From Deltaproteobacteria bacterium (GTDB lineage: Bacteria > Bdellovibrionota > Bdellovibrionia > Bdellovibrionales > JAMPXM01): a stretch of DNA of 64,000 bases. Numbering within the stretch: the stretch's first letter is position 1; every line of letters begins with the position of its first letter. The position numbers were made by a program, and so were the translations under genes. The DNA is taken from the NCBI GenBank assembly GCA_017302795.1, contig JAFLCB010000002.1:372001-436000 (forward strand). The letters run 5' to 3'. Below, piece by piece: positions 54,451 to 63,861 of this stretch. The notes below the pieces were generated by a model. The model made no database searches. It was not told the origin of the DNA and worked only from the letters and a program-made list of their open reading frames with translations.

Positions 54451-55200
54451 ATGAACAGTGAGCAGGACCTTGAAGAAGGAAAAAGTCGCAAGGGCACCTG
54501 GCCGCAGGCGCTACTCTCGTTTGCTGTATCAGTAGTTCTTCTTCTGACCTTTCGGTGGGTGGCTTTTGAGCCCTACGTGATTCCGTCCGGTAGCATGCTT
54601 CCGACACTGCGGATACTTGATTTCATCTACGTTAACAAATTTGCGTATGGCTTACGGTTGCCTTTTTCTAGCCAGTGGCTTTGGGAGAGAGATCTTCCCA
54701 GTCGCTGCGACGTCGTGGTGTTTCGGTCGCAAACGACCGAAGGCCAATTTGTTATTAAGCGGGTGATGGGTTTGCCGGGCGAAAAAGTAGAGCTCCTAGA
54801 AAGCGGGCGAATTCGCATCGACGATCAGCTGCTGCCCGTTGAGCGAATCGGCGAAAATGATGATTCGGTTTTGAGCCGTGAAAGTTGCGATGCCAAGGGC
54901 GGCGAGAGAACGCATGTGATGCAAACCTCCCGTCTCTTGCAGGACCTCGAAGTTGATCCGGTTGTTTATGCGGTTGTTGTGCCTCCAGGGCAAATGGTTT
55001 TATTTGGAGACAATCGGCACGAATCTGCCGACTCGCGGGTTTGGGGCGCGCTGCCGAGAGAGCAGCTGCTGGGGCAAGCGCTGGGGATTTGGTTGAGTTG
55101 CGAAGAATCGATGTCGGGATTGCCTCGCGTCTGCAATCCCGCAACAATTCGATGGAGTAGGTTGTTTCAGGATCTAGATCAGTCCGCCGAGGGGACTTAA
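54451..55200 (+). CDS. lepB: Signal peptidase I, copy 2
   Basis: A second paralogue of 249 residues. N-terminal helix (about 15-35), catalytic serine in EPYVIPSGSMLPTLRI, catalytic lysine in FVIKRVMGLPGEKV, and box E MVLFGDNRHESADSRVWG, modified from GDNRDNS. ATG 54451 is chosen over the GTG at 54442. It sits 23 bases after copy 1, and copy 3 follows 6 bases later. All three share the box order but have different sequences between boxes D and E. Confidence 0.93.
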   Translation: MNSEQDLEEGKSRKGTWPQALLSFAVSVVLLLTFRWVAFEPYVIPSGSMLPTLRILDFIYVNKFAYGLRLPFSSQWLWERDLPSRCDVVVFRSQTTEGQFVIKRVMGLPGEKVELLESGRIRIDDQLLPVERIGENDDSVLSRESCDAKGGERTHVMQTSRLLQDLEVDPVVYAVVVPPGQMVLFGDNRHESADSRVWGALPREQLLGQALGIWLSCEESMSGLPRVCNPATIRWSRLFQDLDQSAEGT

Positions 55201-55206
55201 AGCGCC

Positions 55207-55947
55207 GTGAATAAAGACGAAGCGATTAAAAAATATCGACGCATTTTTCTCGGAGAATTTGCTGAAGCTATCGTTGCAGCGATTGTCGTGGCGGTTGTTC
55301 TGCGCTTCTTTTTTGTTTCGGTTTATCGGGTGCCGACTGAATCTATGCAACCGAGTTTGATTCCAGGGGACTTTATCATCGCATGGAAAACATCCTATGG
55401 TGTGCCGGTGCCGTTTTCGGACAACGGGAAATGGGGCGAGCGTTTGCCGGAGCGAGGCGATATTGTTGTTTTTCGACTCCCGCATGAAGAGGCGCTCTTT
55501 GTTAAGCGGGTGATTGGACTTCCGGGCGACCGAATTGCTATCGAAAATGGCAAAGTCAGGCTCAATGACGTCACGATTACCGCAAGTCCTTTGGCGGATT
55601 CGGGTCAAAGCAGCGGGATGTTAACGTCGATGGAGTTCACTGGAAAGTCGACTCACGTCGTCATGAGGCGGTCCGAAGCTTCAGAGGCGGACTTTTTAGC
55701 TCCGTTAGTCGTCCCTCCGGGTGAAATCTTTGTCCTAGGAGACTTTAGATCGGAAAGCGTCGACTCGCGTCAATGGGGGACTGTGCCGATCTCGTCAATC
55801 GAAGGGCGCGTGGCCCGCGTGGCGTTTTCACTCATTTTGAAAAACAGCCGGGACGGCGAGCTTGCGGAATTGAAAGCGGGACATGGTGAGGAGCTTCGTC
55901 CGACTGGGACCGTCCGCTGGGACCGAATCTTTCACAGGGTGGAGTGA
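55207..55947 (+). CDS. lepB: Signal peptidase I, copy 3
   Basis: A third paralogue of 246 residues. Membrane helix (about 16-36, AIVAAIVVAVVLRFFFVSVY), catalytic serine in YRVPTESMQPSLIPGD, catalytic lysine in LFVKRVIGLPGDRIA, and box E IFVLGDFRSESVDSRQWG, the most diverged (GDFRSES in place of GDNRDNS). The Ser/Lys dyad is kept, so it should be active, probably with different substrate preference. GTG start at 55207. Last gene before the pyrimidine operon. Confidence 0.93.
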   Translation: MNKDEAIKKYRRIFLGEFAEAIVAAIVVAVVLRFFFVSVYRVPTESMQPSLIPGDFIIAWKTSYGVPVPFSDNGKWGERLPERGDIVVFRLPHEEALFVKRVIGLPGDRIAIENGKVRLNDVTITASPLADSGQSSGMLTSMEFTGKSTHVVMRRSEASEADFLAPLVVPPGEIFVLGDFRSESVDSRQWGTVPISSIEGRVARVAFSLILKNSRDGELAELKAGHGEELRPTGTVRWDRIFHRVE

Positions 55948-55984
55948 AGTTTTTAAGAGTATGGCTTAGAATTGACGTGAATTC

Positions 55985-56014
55985 TTGACCCCCGACTCCG
56001 GCGGGAACTACGAT
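55985..56014 (+). promoter_or_regulatory. Candidate sigma-70 promoter, pyrB operon
   Basis: TTGACC (55985-55990), an 18-base spacer, TACGAT (56009-56014), then eight bases to the pyrB ATG at 56023, with no Shine-Dalgarno. A leaderless transcript is implied if correct, leaving no room for an upstream attenuator or riboswitch. Confidence 0.45.
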
Positions 56015-56022
56015 TCAGTCTA

Positions 56023-57003
56023 ATGCCGATTTTGGGTCGATCCCTTCTCGATACCCGCACACTTTCTAAAAACGACATCGACGAAATCTTTTTGAAAGCC
56101 GATGGTCTTGCGCCATTGGTAAAATCGATGGCAGCACGAAGAACCAATGATCCTTTTCCTGGAAGAGTGCCAGTGGTCTGCTGCCTTTTCTTCGAGCCAA
56201 GCACCCGGACACGGATGAGTTTTCAAATGGCGGCGTATCGGCTTGGTTACGAAGTTCTAACGATGGAACTTTCTGCAGGCTCGTCGCTTTCAAAAGGCGA
56301 AACATTGACCGACACGGTTTTGAACTTCGCGGCGATGAAGCCAGACGTACTAGTTGTTCGGTACGGAAATTCTCAAGAACTAGATCAATTGCTTCCTACT
56401 CTCGAGATTCCGGTTATCAACGCAGGTAGCGGAACTTTAGCGCACCCCACTCAAGGCTTGTTAGACGCCTACACGCTTCGGTCGGAGTGGGGCGACTTGA
56501 CCGGCAAGAACGTTTTGATTTTTGGCGACGTCCTGCACAGCCGAGTCGCTCGTTCTGGTTTTGACGTTTTGACAAAATTGGGGGCTGTGATCGGCGTGAC
56601 TGGGCCGGAGCGAATGATGCCACCGCCAGCAATGCGGGAATCACTTCACCGCGAATATGGAATGCGGTTTTTTGATACTTTGGACGAAGGGCTTCCGTGG
56701 GCGGACGCCACGATGGGCCTTCGAGTGCAGCTCGAGCGGCATGAGGCTAAAGAGCTCGACCTCGAGTTCACCAGCGATTACCACGAGCGCTATGGCTTAA
56801 CGAAAGAGCGTTTGGAAGAATTAAAGCCGGGCGCATTGATTCTACATCCCGGCCCCATTAATCATGGAGTCGAATTCAGTGAATCAGTGGTTCGCGATGG
56901 CCGCAGTCGGGTGCTGTCGCAAGTGACAAATGGTGTGACAGTGCGGGCTGCGCTACTTGCAATGGTTTTGGGCGATGACGTCGAGAGGAATCTAAAAAAA
57001 TGA
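56023..57003 (+). CDS. pyrB: Aspartate carbamoyltransferase, catalytic subunit
   Basis: Makes carbamoyl-aspartate in pyrimidine synthesis. The carbamoyl-phosphate loop is CLFFEPSTRTRMSFQMAAYR; SAGSSLSKGETLTDT, HPTQGLLDAYTLRSEWG, and GDVLHSRVARS follow; the C-terminal HPGPINHGVEFSESV is typical of ATCase. 326 residues. No pyrI regulatory chain or pyrR is beside it. ATG 56023; overlaps carA by 4 bases. Confidence 0.96.
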   Translation: MPILGRSLLDTRTLSKNDIDEIFLKADGLAPLVKSMAARRTNDPFPGRVPVVCCLFFEPSTRTRMSFQMAAYRLGYEVLTMELSAGSSLSKGETLTDTVLNFAAMKPDVLVVRYGNSQELDQLLPTLEIPVINAGSGTLAHPTQGLLDAYTLRSEWGDLTGKNVLIFGDVLHSRVARSGFDVLTKLGAVIGVTGPERMMPPPAMRESLHREYGMRFFDTLDEGLPWADATMGLRVQLERHEAKELDLEFTSDYHERYGLTKERLEELKPGALILHPGPINHGVEFSESVVRDGRSRVLSQVTNGVTVRAALLAMVLGDDVERNLKK

Positions 57004-58070
57004 GTCGCGGATACTTAGTGCTCGAAACAGGTGAAGTGTACGAAGGCCAATTTCGCGGTGGCGAGGCGAGGGCGGGCGAAGTTGTATTTAATACGTCGCA
57101 CTCGGGCTATGAGGAAGTTGCGACGGACCCTTCCTATTACGGGCAGATCATGGTGATGACGGCCCCTATGCAAGGGAATTACGGTACAGACGCTGCAGTT
57201 TGGGAATCCCGAAAGATGTGGATTGAAGGTTTCATCAGCGTCGAGATTCAAGAGTCCGAGCGAGACGGTTCTTGGCGGCGCCAGTTGGCCGAAGCGGGCA
57301 TTCCGATCCTTAGCGATTTGGACACACGCGAAATCGTGATGCGCCTTCGCGATCAGGGAACTCCTTGGGGTGCCATCGTGAAAGCAGAAAACCCAGAGCT
57401 CGCGCGGGCTGCCGCACGACCCTTGATTGAAAATAAAAAGAAAATCGACACCGATTGGGTCTATGCAGTTTCACGTAAAATAGTCGAAAAGCGCACTGGA
57501 TTGAAACCCGGCGGTCCCCGTATCGCGATGCTTGATTACGGGGCGAAGGAAAACATTATTCGCGAACTCTGCGCTCGCGCCTCCGAGGTTGCCGTTTTTC
57601 CGTCTCGCGCTACCGCTGCAGAGATTCGTCAGTGGAATCCAGACGGAATTATGCTTTCCAATGGACCTGGAGACCCGAGTGCGGTGATCGGTGCAACGGA
57701 AACGATAAAAGAGCTTTTAGGATGGAAGCCGATTTTTGGAATCTGCATGGGGCATCAGATCCTATCTCGGGCGCTAGGCGCAAAGACCTACAAACTTCCG
57801 TTCGGTCATCGCGGTAGCAACCACCCGGTCAAAGACGATCTTCTTGGCTCGGTTTATGTGACGTCTCAGAATCACGGCTATGCTGTCGATGCGAAGACGT
57901 TGCCTGCCGATGTGCGGGTGACACACGTAAATTTAAATGATGGCTCGGTTGAGGGCGTGGAATGTTCGAGCAAAATTTGCTTCAGTGTTCAATACCACCC
58001 CGAAAGTCATCCTGGACCGCATGAGGCTGTGCGACTTTTTGATTACTTCGTTGAGAGGATTCAAAAATGA
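57000..58070 (+). CDS. carA: Carbamoyl-phosphate synthase, small (glutaminase) subunit
   Basis: Releases ammonia from glutamine for CarB. The N-terminal CarA domain is GYLVLETGEVYEGQFRGGEA, EVVFNTSHSGYEEVATDPSY. The class-I glutaminase has the nucleophile cysteine in PIFGICMGHQILSRALG and the His/Glu in SVQYHPESHPGPHE. 356 residues. ATG 57000 overlaps pyrB and its own stop overlaps the next gene, showing tight coupling. Confidence 0.95.
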   Translation: MSRGYLVLETGEVYEGQFRGGEARAGEVVFNTSHSGYEEVATDPSYYGQIMVMTAPMQGNYGTDAAVWESRKMWIEGFISVEIQESERDGSWRRQLAEAGIPILSDLDTREIVMRLRDQGTPWGAIVKAENPELARAAARPLIENKKKIDTDWVYAVSRKIVEKRTGLKPGGPRIAMLDYGAKENIIRELCARASEVAVFPSRATAAEIRQWNPDGIMLSNGPGDPSAVIGATETIKELLGWKPIFGICMGHQILSRALGAKTYKLPFGHRGSNHPVKDDLLGSVYVTSQNHGYAVDAKTLPADVRVTHVNLNDGSVEGVECSSKICFSVQYHPESHPGPHEAVRLFDYFVERIQK

Positions 58071-58804
58071 GTTCAGAACTAGTTTCTGCTGGCGCGGCGG
58101 CTGATGGGGTTAGTCGGCATGAACCTGCAGGTCGAACCGAAATTGTCGACTTCGAGCCACTCATCGACCGACTGATCATTCATTTTACGGGAGATGCTTG
58201 GCGAGCAGAGGTCGCTACCGCCAAAAAAGAATTCTTCCAGGATGCGGGCATCATGGACGAAAGAATGGACCATTTCGAAATGCGCATGACGCAATTTTTG
58301 GATTGGTACATGTTCACTCGCCGACTGGCAGGCCGGCTCGTAACGCCCGCTCAGTACGCCCTTGAGATTGACGATTTTGCGATGACATCTCATGAACGAG
58401 TATTCTTTGAGTGCCTTTCGGAAACTCGGCATGGGCTTTTTGAGTATCTCCGACTGCGCGGGACGGACATAGCGGTTCGAGATTTGTTTATTGATAAAGA
58501 AGTCATCATTCGCGAATCGCAAGTGAATATCGGTTTCACGCGCGAGGAAGTGTTCGATGCTCGTCTTATTCCATACGGTGATGACTTCATTTTTGCGCGC
58601 GCATTTTGCTTTCATCCTGCGGAAGCGACGACTTTTATCCGCTCTGAAATTGAAAAAATTCAAGAAGTTGAAGATGAAAAAGAGAGTCACGAAGCTTTTG
58701 AATCGTTGCTCCTGAGATTGATGAAGATGCGATACAAGTACGAACAGTTCCGGCATCTAAAACTTGAATATATCTACACGAATGAAAAAAAGGTGAGGTT
58801 CTAG
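58067..58804 (+). CDS. Uncharacterised protein between carA and carB
   Basis: Not recognised. A 245-residue soluble, acidic, helix-rich protein: [59 protein letters not shown], then an alpha/beta part ([40 protein letters not shown]) and a charged C-terminal helix. No signal peptide, membrane helix or known catalytic motif was seen. It overlaps carA by 4 bases and carB starts one base after its stop, so it is made with the synthase. The insertion of a gene between carA and carB is unusual. Confidence 0.78.
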   Translation: MSSELVSAGAAADGVSRHEPAGRTEIVDFEPLIDRLIIHFTGDAWRAEVATAKKEFFQDAGIMDERMDHFEMRMTQFLDWYMFTRRLAGRLVTPAQYALEIDDFAMTSHERVFFECLSETRHGLFEYLRLRGTDIAVRDLFIDKEVIIRESQVNIGFTREEVFDARLIPYGDDFIFARAFCFHPAEATTFIRSEIEKIQEVEDEKESHEAFESLLLRLMKMRYKYEQFRHLKLEYIYTNEKKVRF

Positions 58805-58805
58805 C

Positions 58806-61800
58806 GTGCCAAGGCTTCAAGACGTCCGGAAGGTATTGATTCTAGGAAGCGGCCCAATCGTTATTGGGCAAGCGTGCGAGTTTGACTACTCGGGGACGCA
58901 GGCTTGTAAAGCGCTGATGCGCGAGGGACTTGAAGTCATCTTGGTGAACTCAAATCCTGCGACCATCATGACGGATCCAGAAATTTCGACGCGAGTTTAC
59001 ATCGAGCCTCTGACCGTGCCGTTCGTCGAAAAAATTATCGAACGTGAGCGTCCAGATGCCGTCATTCCAACCCTTGGTGGACAAACCGCATTAAATTTGG
59101 CGCTGCAATTAGCCGATCAAGGTGTCCTGAAGAAGTATGGCGTTCGTTTACTTGGTGCGGATCCAGAAGTGATTCGATCGGCAGAGGATCGAGAGATTTT
59201 TCGAAAAATTCTCGACAAGGTCGGCGCCAAATACCCGAAAAGCGAAATGGTCCGCAACTACCAACAGGCGATGGATGTTGCGAATACTCTTGGCTATCCG
59301 TTGATCCTGCGTCCGAATTATACACTTGGGGGCGGTGGAGGCGGCGTCGCTTACACACCAGATGAATACGAACGCATGATTACAAAGGCGTTAAAAGAAA
59401 GTCCGACTTCTGAGGTGCAGGTTGAGGAGAGCATTTTAGGCTGGAAGGAATTCGAGCTTGAGGTGATGCGCGACAAATCTGGAACTTTTGTCATCATTTG
59501 CTCGATTGAAAATTTTGACCCGTGTGGAGTGCACACGGGTGATTCCATCACTGTGGCTCCTCAACAGACTCTTACTGATCGCGAATACCAAGCGATGCGA
59601 GATGAAGCCCGAAAAATCATTGAAGAAGTCGGTTTAGCTACTGGCGGCGCCAACATCCAGTTCGCAGTTCATCCCACAACTGGCGAACGGGTAGTAATTG
59701 AAATGAATCCGCGCGTTTCTCGGTCATCGGCCCTTGCCTCTAAGGCCACAGGCTTCCCAATTGCGAAAATTGCGGCACTTCTAGCTGTTGGATACCACCT
59801 AGACGAAATTCGAAACGACATCACGAAAACTACGCCGAGCTGCTATGAACCTGCTTTAGACTACGTAGTTACAAAGATTCCTCGCTTCGCTTTTGAAAAG
59901 TTTCCGGGTTCTCAAGATTCGCTGACGACGCAGATGAAATCGGTCGGCGAGGTAATGGGAATTGGACGGACCTTTAAAGAATCGTTTATGAAAGCGGTTT
60001 CGTCACTCGAGTCACGGGTCGAAGGCCTCGCACCAGTTTCGTTTTCTGAAAAGTTACTGTCGCACCCCAACAGCCAACGTCTGTTTCACATTGCTCAAGC
60101 ATTTCGCGAAGGCTGGACAGTGGCGCAAGTCGCGACTGTCACTCAAATAACTCCGTGGTTTCTGGAACAGGTCGAAGAAGTTATTTTGCAGGAAGCGGAA
60201 ATTGCCGAAGCAAAGAACCTCACACCTCAGTTTTTGCTCAAGACTAAGCGGCTAGGAATTTCAGATGCGGCGATTGCACGACTGAGATCCGATAAGACGC
60301 CCGAAATTCGTAAACTTCGACACGAAATGGGACTTCGGCCCGGATACTCTCAGGTGGATACATGCGCGGGCGAATTCCGCTCGGAGACTCCGTATTTTTA
60401 TTCAAGTTATTGGCCGAAACCCAATGCTGCGCCAAAGGCATCTAAACCGAGAGTTGTTATTCTTGGAAGTGGTCCCAATCGAATCGGACAAGGAATCGAG
60501 TTTGATTACTCTTGCGTTCGCGCTGTTAAGCGCTTCCAGCTTGAAGGTCGACATGTAGTGATGATCAACTGCAATCCGGAAACAGTTTCGACTGATTATG
60601 ACACCAGTGATGAACTTTACTTTGAACCCTTGACGGAAGAATCGGTCATCGAAATTTTGGATCGTCTGAAGCCCGAAGGCTTTGTCGCCCAGCTGGGCGG
60701 ACAGACACCCATTAATCTGGCCAGAAAGCTTGTCGAAGCAGGGCACTCTTTGATGGGATCATCACTGGAATCGATAGACTTGGCCGAAGATCGCGGCCGC
60801 TTTGCCAAAGTATGCAACGAGCTTGGAGTTAAAATTCCAGCTATACGAATCCCTGCATCCGGAATGGCCGGCGATTTAGAAGAGTCGACCGAAATTGCAG
60901 CTCGAATTGGTTATCCGATCATTTGTCGACCGAGCTATGTCTTGGGCGGCCGGCGAATGGAAGTCGTCGAGAACGAAGACGAACTCGCAAGCTACTTTGA
61001 TCGTCATGGAGATTTTATTTCGGCGGAAGAACCTTGCTTGATGGATCAATTCCTCGAAGGTGCCTTAGAAGTGGATGTGGATTTGGTTCGAGGTGTCGAT
61101 TGGACGGTGATCGGCGGAATTGTGGAACACATCGAAGCGGCCGGCGTGCATTCAGGTGATTCGATGGGAGTTTTACCGCCGCAGCGGTTAAAATCCTCAA
61201 CCTGTGAAATGATCGAAGAAATTTCGCGACAGTTAGCAGATCGCATCGGAACAATCGGCCATCTCAACCTTCAGCTAGCCGTTAAGAACGATCAGGTCTT
61301 TATTCTCGAAGCGAATCCGCGCAGCTCGAGGTCGGTCCCGTTCGTTAGTAAAGCGACGCGAATTCCAATGATCGACCTCGGTGTGTTGGCAAGTCTCGGT
61401 CGAAAATCGAGCGAAGTGCAGCCGACGAAGTATCAGTGGGAAAAAACGCCGTATGTCAGCGTAAAAGGCGTCGTGTTTCCGTTCAAGAAGTTCCCCGAGT
61501 CCGATTCGATCCTCGGGCCCGAAATGAAATCGACGGGTGAGAGTATGGGGCGAGGGAGCGATTACGCGGAAGCTCTTTTGAAGGCGTCCATCGCGAGCCA
61601 CATCAATATACCTCCGACTGGTGAAGTCTTCTTATCGCTTCGTGACCGCGATAAAGATGTCATGCTTGGTCTGGCCCGGTCTTTGGTCGGCATGGGGTAC
61701 AAGCTCTCTGCCACTTCCGGAACTGCCAAATTTCTTTTCAACGAGGGCATTGATTGTGTTCCGGTAAAGAAAGTGCACGAAGGTCGACCAAACTGTGTTG

Positions 61801-62009
61801 ATAGAATCCGCTCTGGGCAAGTCGCTCTTGTCGTCAACACGACTTCTGGCCGGCGTGCAGTTGAGGCAAGCTTTGATATTCGTCGTAGCTGCATCGACTT
61901 CTCGATCCCGTGTATCACGGAAAGTCACGCTGCCGAGGCGCTTTTGACTGCAATAAAGAAGCACAGGTCGAGGGAATTTACAGTTCTCGCACAGGATAAA
62001 ATGATCTAG
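58806..62009 (+). CDS. carB: Carbamoyl-phosphate synthase, large subunit
   Basis: Makes carbamoyl phosphate from bicarbonate, ammonia and two ATP. Two homologous ATP-grasp halves: the first with [32 protein letters not shown], the second from about 545 with [34 protein letters not shown]. An oligomerisation domain lies between, and a C-terminal MGS allosteric domain follows (about 940-1067, [20 protein letters not shown]). 1067 residues, normal. GTG start at 58806. Confidence 0.97.
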   Translation: MPRLQDVRKVLILGSGPIVIGQACEFDYSGTQACKALMREGLEVILVNSNPATIMTDPEISTRVYIEPLTVPFVEKIIERERPDAVIPTLGGQTALNLALQLADQGVLKKYGVRLLGADPEVIRSAEDREIFRKILDKVGAKYPKSEMVRNYQQAMDVANTLGYPLILRPNYTLGGGGGGVAYTPDEYERMITKALKESPTSEVQVEESILGWKEFELEVMRDKSGTFVIICSIENFDPCGVHTGDSITVAPQQTLTDREYQAMRDEARKIIEEVGLATGGANIQFAVHPTTGERVVIEMNPRVSRSSALASKATGFPIAKIAALLAVGYHLDEIRNDITKTTPSCYEPALDYVVTKIPRFAFEKFPGSQDSLTTQMKSVGEVMGIGRTFKESFMKAVSSLESRVEGLAPVSFSEKLLSHPNSQRLFHIAQAFREGWTVAQVATVTQITPWFLEQVEEVILQEAEIAEAKNLTPQFLLKTKRLGISDAAIARLRSDKTPEIRKLRHEMGLRPGYSQVDTCAGEFRSETPYFYSSYWPKPNAAPKASKPRVVILGSGPNRIGQGIEFDYSCVRAVKRFQLEGRHVVMINCNPETVSTDYDTSDELYFEPLTEESVIEILDRLKPEGFVAQLGGQTPINLARKLVEAGHSLMGSSLESIDLAEDRGRFAKVCNELGVKIPAIRIPASGMAGDLEESTEIAARIGYPIICRPSYVLGGRRMEVVENEDELASYFDRHGDFISAEEPCLMDQFLEGALEVDVDLVRGVDWTVIGGIVEHIEAAGVHSGDSMGVLPPQRLKSSTCEMIEEISRQLADRIGTIGHLNLQLAVKNDQVFILEANPRSSRSVPFVSKATRIPMIDLGVLASLGRKSSEVQPTKYQWEKTPYVSVKGVVFPFKKFPESDSILGPEMKSTGESMGRGSDYAEALLKASIASHINIPPTGEVFLSLRDRDKDVMLGLARSLVGMGYKLSATSGTAKFLFNEGIDCVPVKKVHEGRPNCVDRIRSGQVALVVNTTSGRRAVEASFDIRRSCIDFSIPCITESHAAEALLTAIKKHRSREFTVLAQDKMI

Positions 62010-62021
62010 CCTGTAAACGCC

Positions 62022-62960
62022 ATGGTGGGCATTTACAAAGTATCCAAAATTTCATTGGGTTTAATTCTCGGGCTTCTTTGTGCCGGAAATTTGTTTGCGT
62101 CGAAATCTGAGCCGGCCCCCAAATTGGCTGATCCGGAGGGCCCCTGGAAGAATTCTGTTATTCGTTTGGGGTTCATACCTGGCGAAGGGGTGGCAGATCT
62201 AAAGCTAAAGGGCGAAGATCTTGCGAAAATGATCGGTAAGAAGACTGGCATCGTGGTTCAGCCTTATATCGGAACTAGCTACAGCGATCTCATCGAGAAA
62301 ATCGCACAGAAAAAAATTGATATCGCTTTCTTGAGTGCCCTCTCCTATGTCGAGGCCGAGAGCCAAGTTGGCCTCAAGGTTTTATTGAAGAAGGTTTGGG
62401 ATAAAGGCTTTTATTACAGCGTGATACTTTCTGACTCGCGATCATCAATACGATCGTTGAAGGATCTAAAGGGTAAGCGCTTGGCTTTTGTTGATAAGAA
62501 ATCTGCTTCTGGATACCTGTATCCGCTGATGGCGCTAAGCAAGTCAGGTTTGAAAGTACCGGATGACTTTAAGGCCGTTGTCTACTCCGGAAGTCATGAC
62601 CAGTCTGTTCATGCTCTAAAAGTAAAAGCGGCCGATGCAATCGCGGTATTCTCGAATGATCCGAAAGGGAAAGATTCGGCGTGGACGCAACACCAGGGGG
62701 CACTAAAGGATGTTCGGGTTGTTTGGGGAAGCGCTGCAATTCCCAATGATCCCCTTTGTGTACGAAACGATTTTTACGAAATGAATCCGAAACTAACTCA
62801 CGATTTTATGTTTGGGCTTATTGAGCTAAATGAAGATCCTCAGTTAGGCGCAGAGTTTCGACGACTTCTGGGAATCAAGTCCCTTATGACGGCAACGTCG
62901 GGACAGTATGAACCTGTCCGCGAAATGCACCGTGAAATCATCTCTCGGGAGGCGAAGTGA
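62022..62960 (+). CDS. PhnD-type periplasmic binding protein
   Basis: Substrate-binding protein of the phosphate/phosphonate (PhnD) type-2 periplasmic fold. A signal peptide (ISLGLILGLLCAGNLFASKS) is followed by IRLGFIPGEGVADLKLKGED, PYIGTSYSDLIEKIAQKKID, IAFLSALSYVEAESQVGLKV, LKDLKGKRLAFVDKKSASGY, and VYSGSHDQSVHALKVKAADA, a typical PhnD series. The ligand could be phosphonate, phosphite or another oxyanion. The next ATPase belongs to an exporter-like ABC-2 family, so the binding protein may serve a permease elsewhere. ATG 62022. Confidence 0.85.
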   Translation: MVGIYKVSKISLGLILGLLCAGNLFASKSEPAPKLADPEGPWKNSVIRLGFIPGEGVADLKLKGEDLAKMIGKKTGIVVQPYIGTSYSDLIEKIAQKKIDIAFLSALSYVEAESQVGLKVLLKKVWDKGFYYSVILSDSRSSIRSLKDLKGKRLAFVDKKSASGYLYPLMALSKSGLKVPDDFKAVVYSGSHDQSVHALKVKAADAIAVFSNDPKGKDSAWTQHQGALKDVRVVWGSAAIPNDPLCVRNDFYEMNPKLTHDFMFGLIELNEDPQLGAEFRRLLGIKSLMTATSGQYEPVREMHREIISREAK

Positions 62961-63859
62961 GCAATTCAGCAATTGTACTTGAGGTCAATGGCTTAAAAAA
63001 GTCTTACCGCAGTCCACTGACTCGTAAAAAAGTGGAGGCACTTAAAGGCGTAAGTTTCACAATTCCAGCGGGAACAATCACCGGTTTCCTTGGCGCCAAC
63101 GGCGCAGGTAAAACGACCACGATTAAATGCCTTCTTGAGCTCGCTTTTGCTGAAGCAGGCGAGGTTCGATTTTTTGGCGAGAAGGGGCTTTCGAAAGATG
63201 CAAAATCGAAGATCGGCTTTTTGCCAGAGCGCCCCTATTTTTACGACTATTTGACGGGCAGAGAGTTTTTAAAGTTTTACGGTCAGATCTCTGGGCGAAT
63301 TAGCAGTGGGGATTTGCCGTCACGCATAAGTGCTTTGTTGGAAAGAGTTGGCCTTTCGCATGCGGGCGACCGGCCACTACGAAGCTATTCAAAAGGAATG
63401 CTGCAGAGAATCGGGATTGCTCAGGCGCTCATTCATCGTCCGGAGTTTATTATTTTAGATGAACCGATGACAGGTTTGGATCCCGATGGTCGCCATGAAG
63501 TTCGAGAAATTATTCTTGAGGTAGCAAAACAGGGCACAGCTGTCTTTTTCTCCAGCCATTTGCTTCCCGATGCGGAAACTCTCTGCGAGCGATTGGTTAT
63601 ACTAAAAAAAGGCGACTTGATCTATCACGGCCGAACCGACGATTTGATGAAGCAAATTGATACTGAGTGGCGAGTCCTCTATCGCCCTAAAGGCCTCGGA
63701 GGCCCCGCCATAGAGAAGCTTCTTAAGCATCAATCAGAGTTACAGATGGAAATTGATAGAATTCGACAAGCCGATGGAGAAATTTTGGAAGTGGGGCCAA
63801 AACGAGTTTCGCTAGAAGAGATATTCGTCCGTATGGCGTTTGATAAGAAAGAGGCATAG
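62957..63859 (+). CDS. ABC-2 type transporter ATPase
   Basis: A 300-residue ATP-binding subunit of the NatA/DrrA/CcmA-like group. Walker A FLGANGAGKTTTIK, Q-loop KIGFLPERPYFYDYLTGREF, signature LRSYSKGMLQRIGIAQALIH, Walker B FIILDEPMTGLDPDGR, and H-loop VFFSSHLLPDAETLCERLV. A C-terminal ~80-residue regulatory part is typical of this class. GTG 62957 overlaps the PhnD stop by 4 bases. Transported substrate unknown. Confidence 0.93.
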   Translation: MSNSAIVLEVNGLKKSYRSPLTRKKVEALKGVSFTIPAGTITGFLGANGAGKTTTIKCLLELAFAEAGEVRFFGEKGLSKDAKSKIGFLPERPYFYDYLTGREFLKFYGQISGRISSGDLPSRISALLERVGLSHAGDRPLRSYSKGMLQRIGIAQALIHRPEFIILDEPMTGLDPDGRHEVREIILEVAKQGTAVFFSSHLLPDAETLCERLVILKKGDLIYHGRTDDLMKQIDTEWRVLYRPKGLGGPAIEKLLKHQSELQMEIDRIRQADGEILEVGPKRVSLEEIFVRMAFDKKEA

Positions 63860-63861
63860 GA

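Noticed and set aside
58079-58756. 225-codon leftward frame antisense to the carA-carB insert gene
   Set aside because: The sense frame has operon overlaps on both sides and a balanced composition; the antisense frame is Phe/Arg/Ser-rich with no ribosome site.
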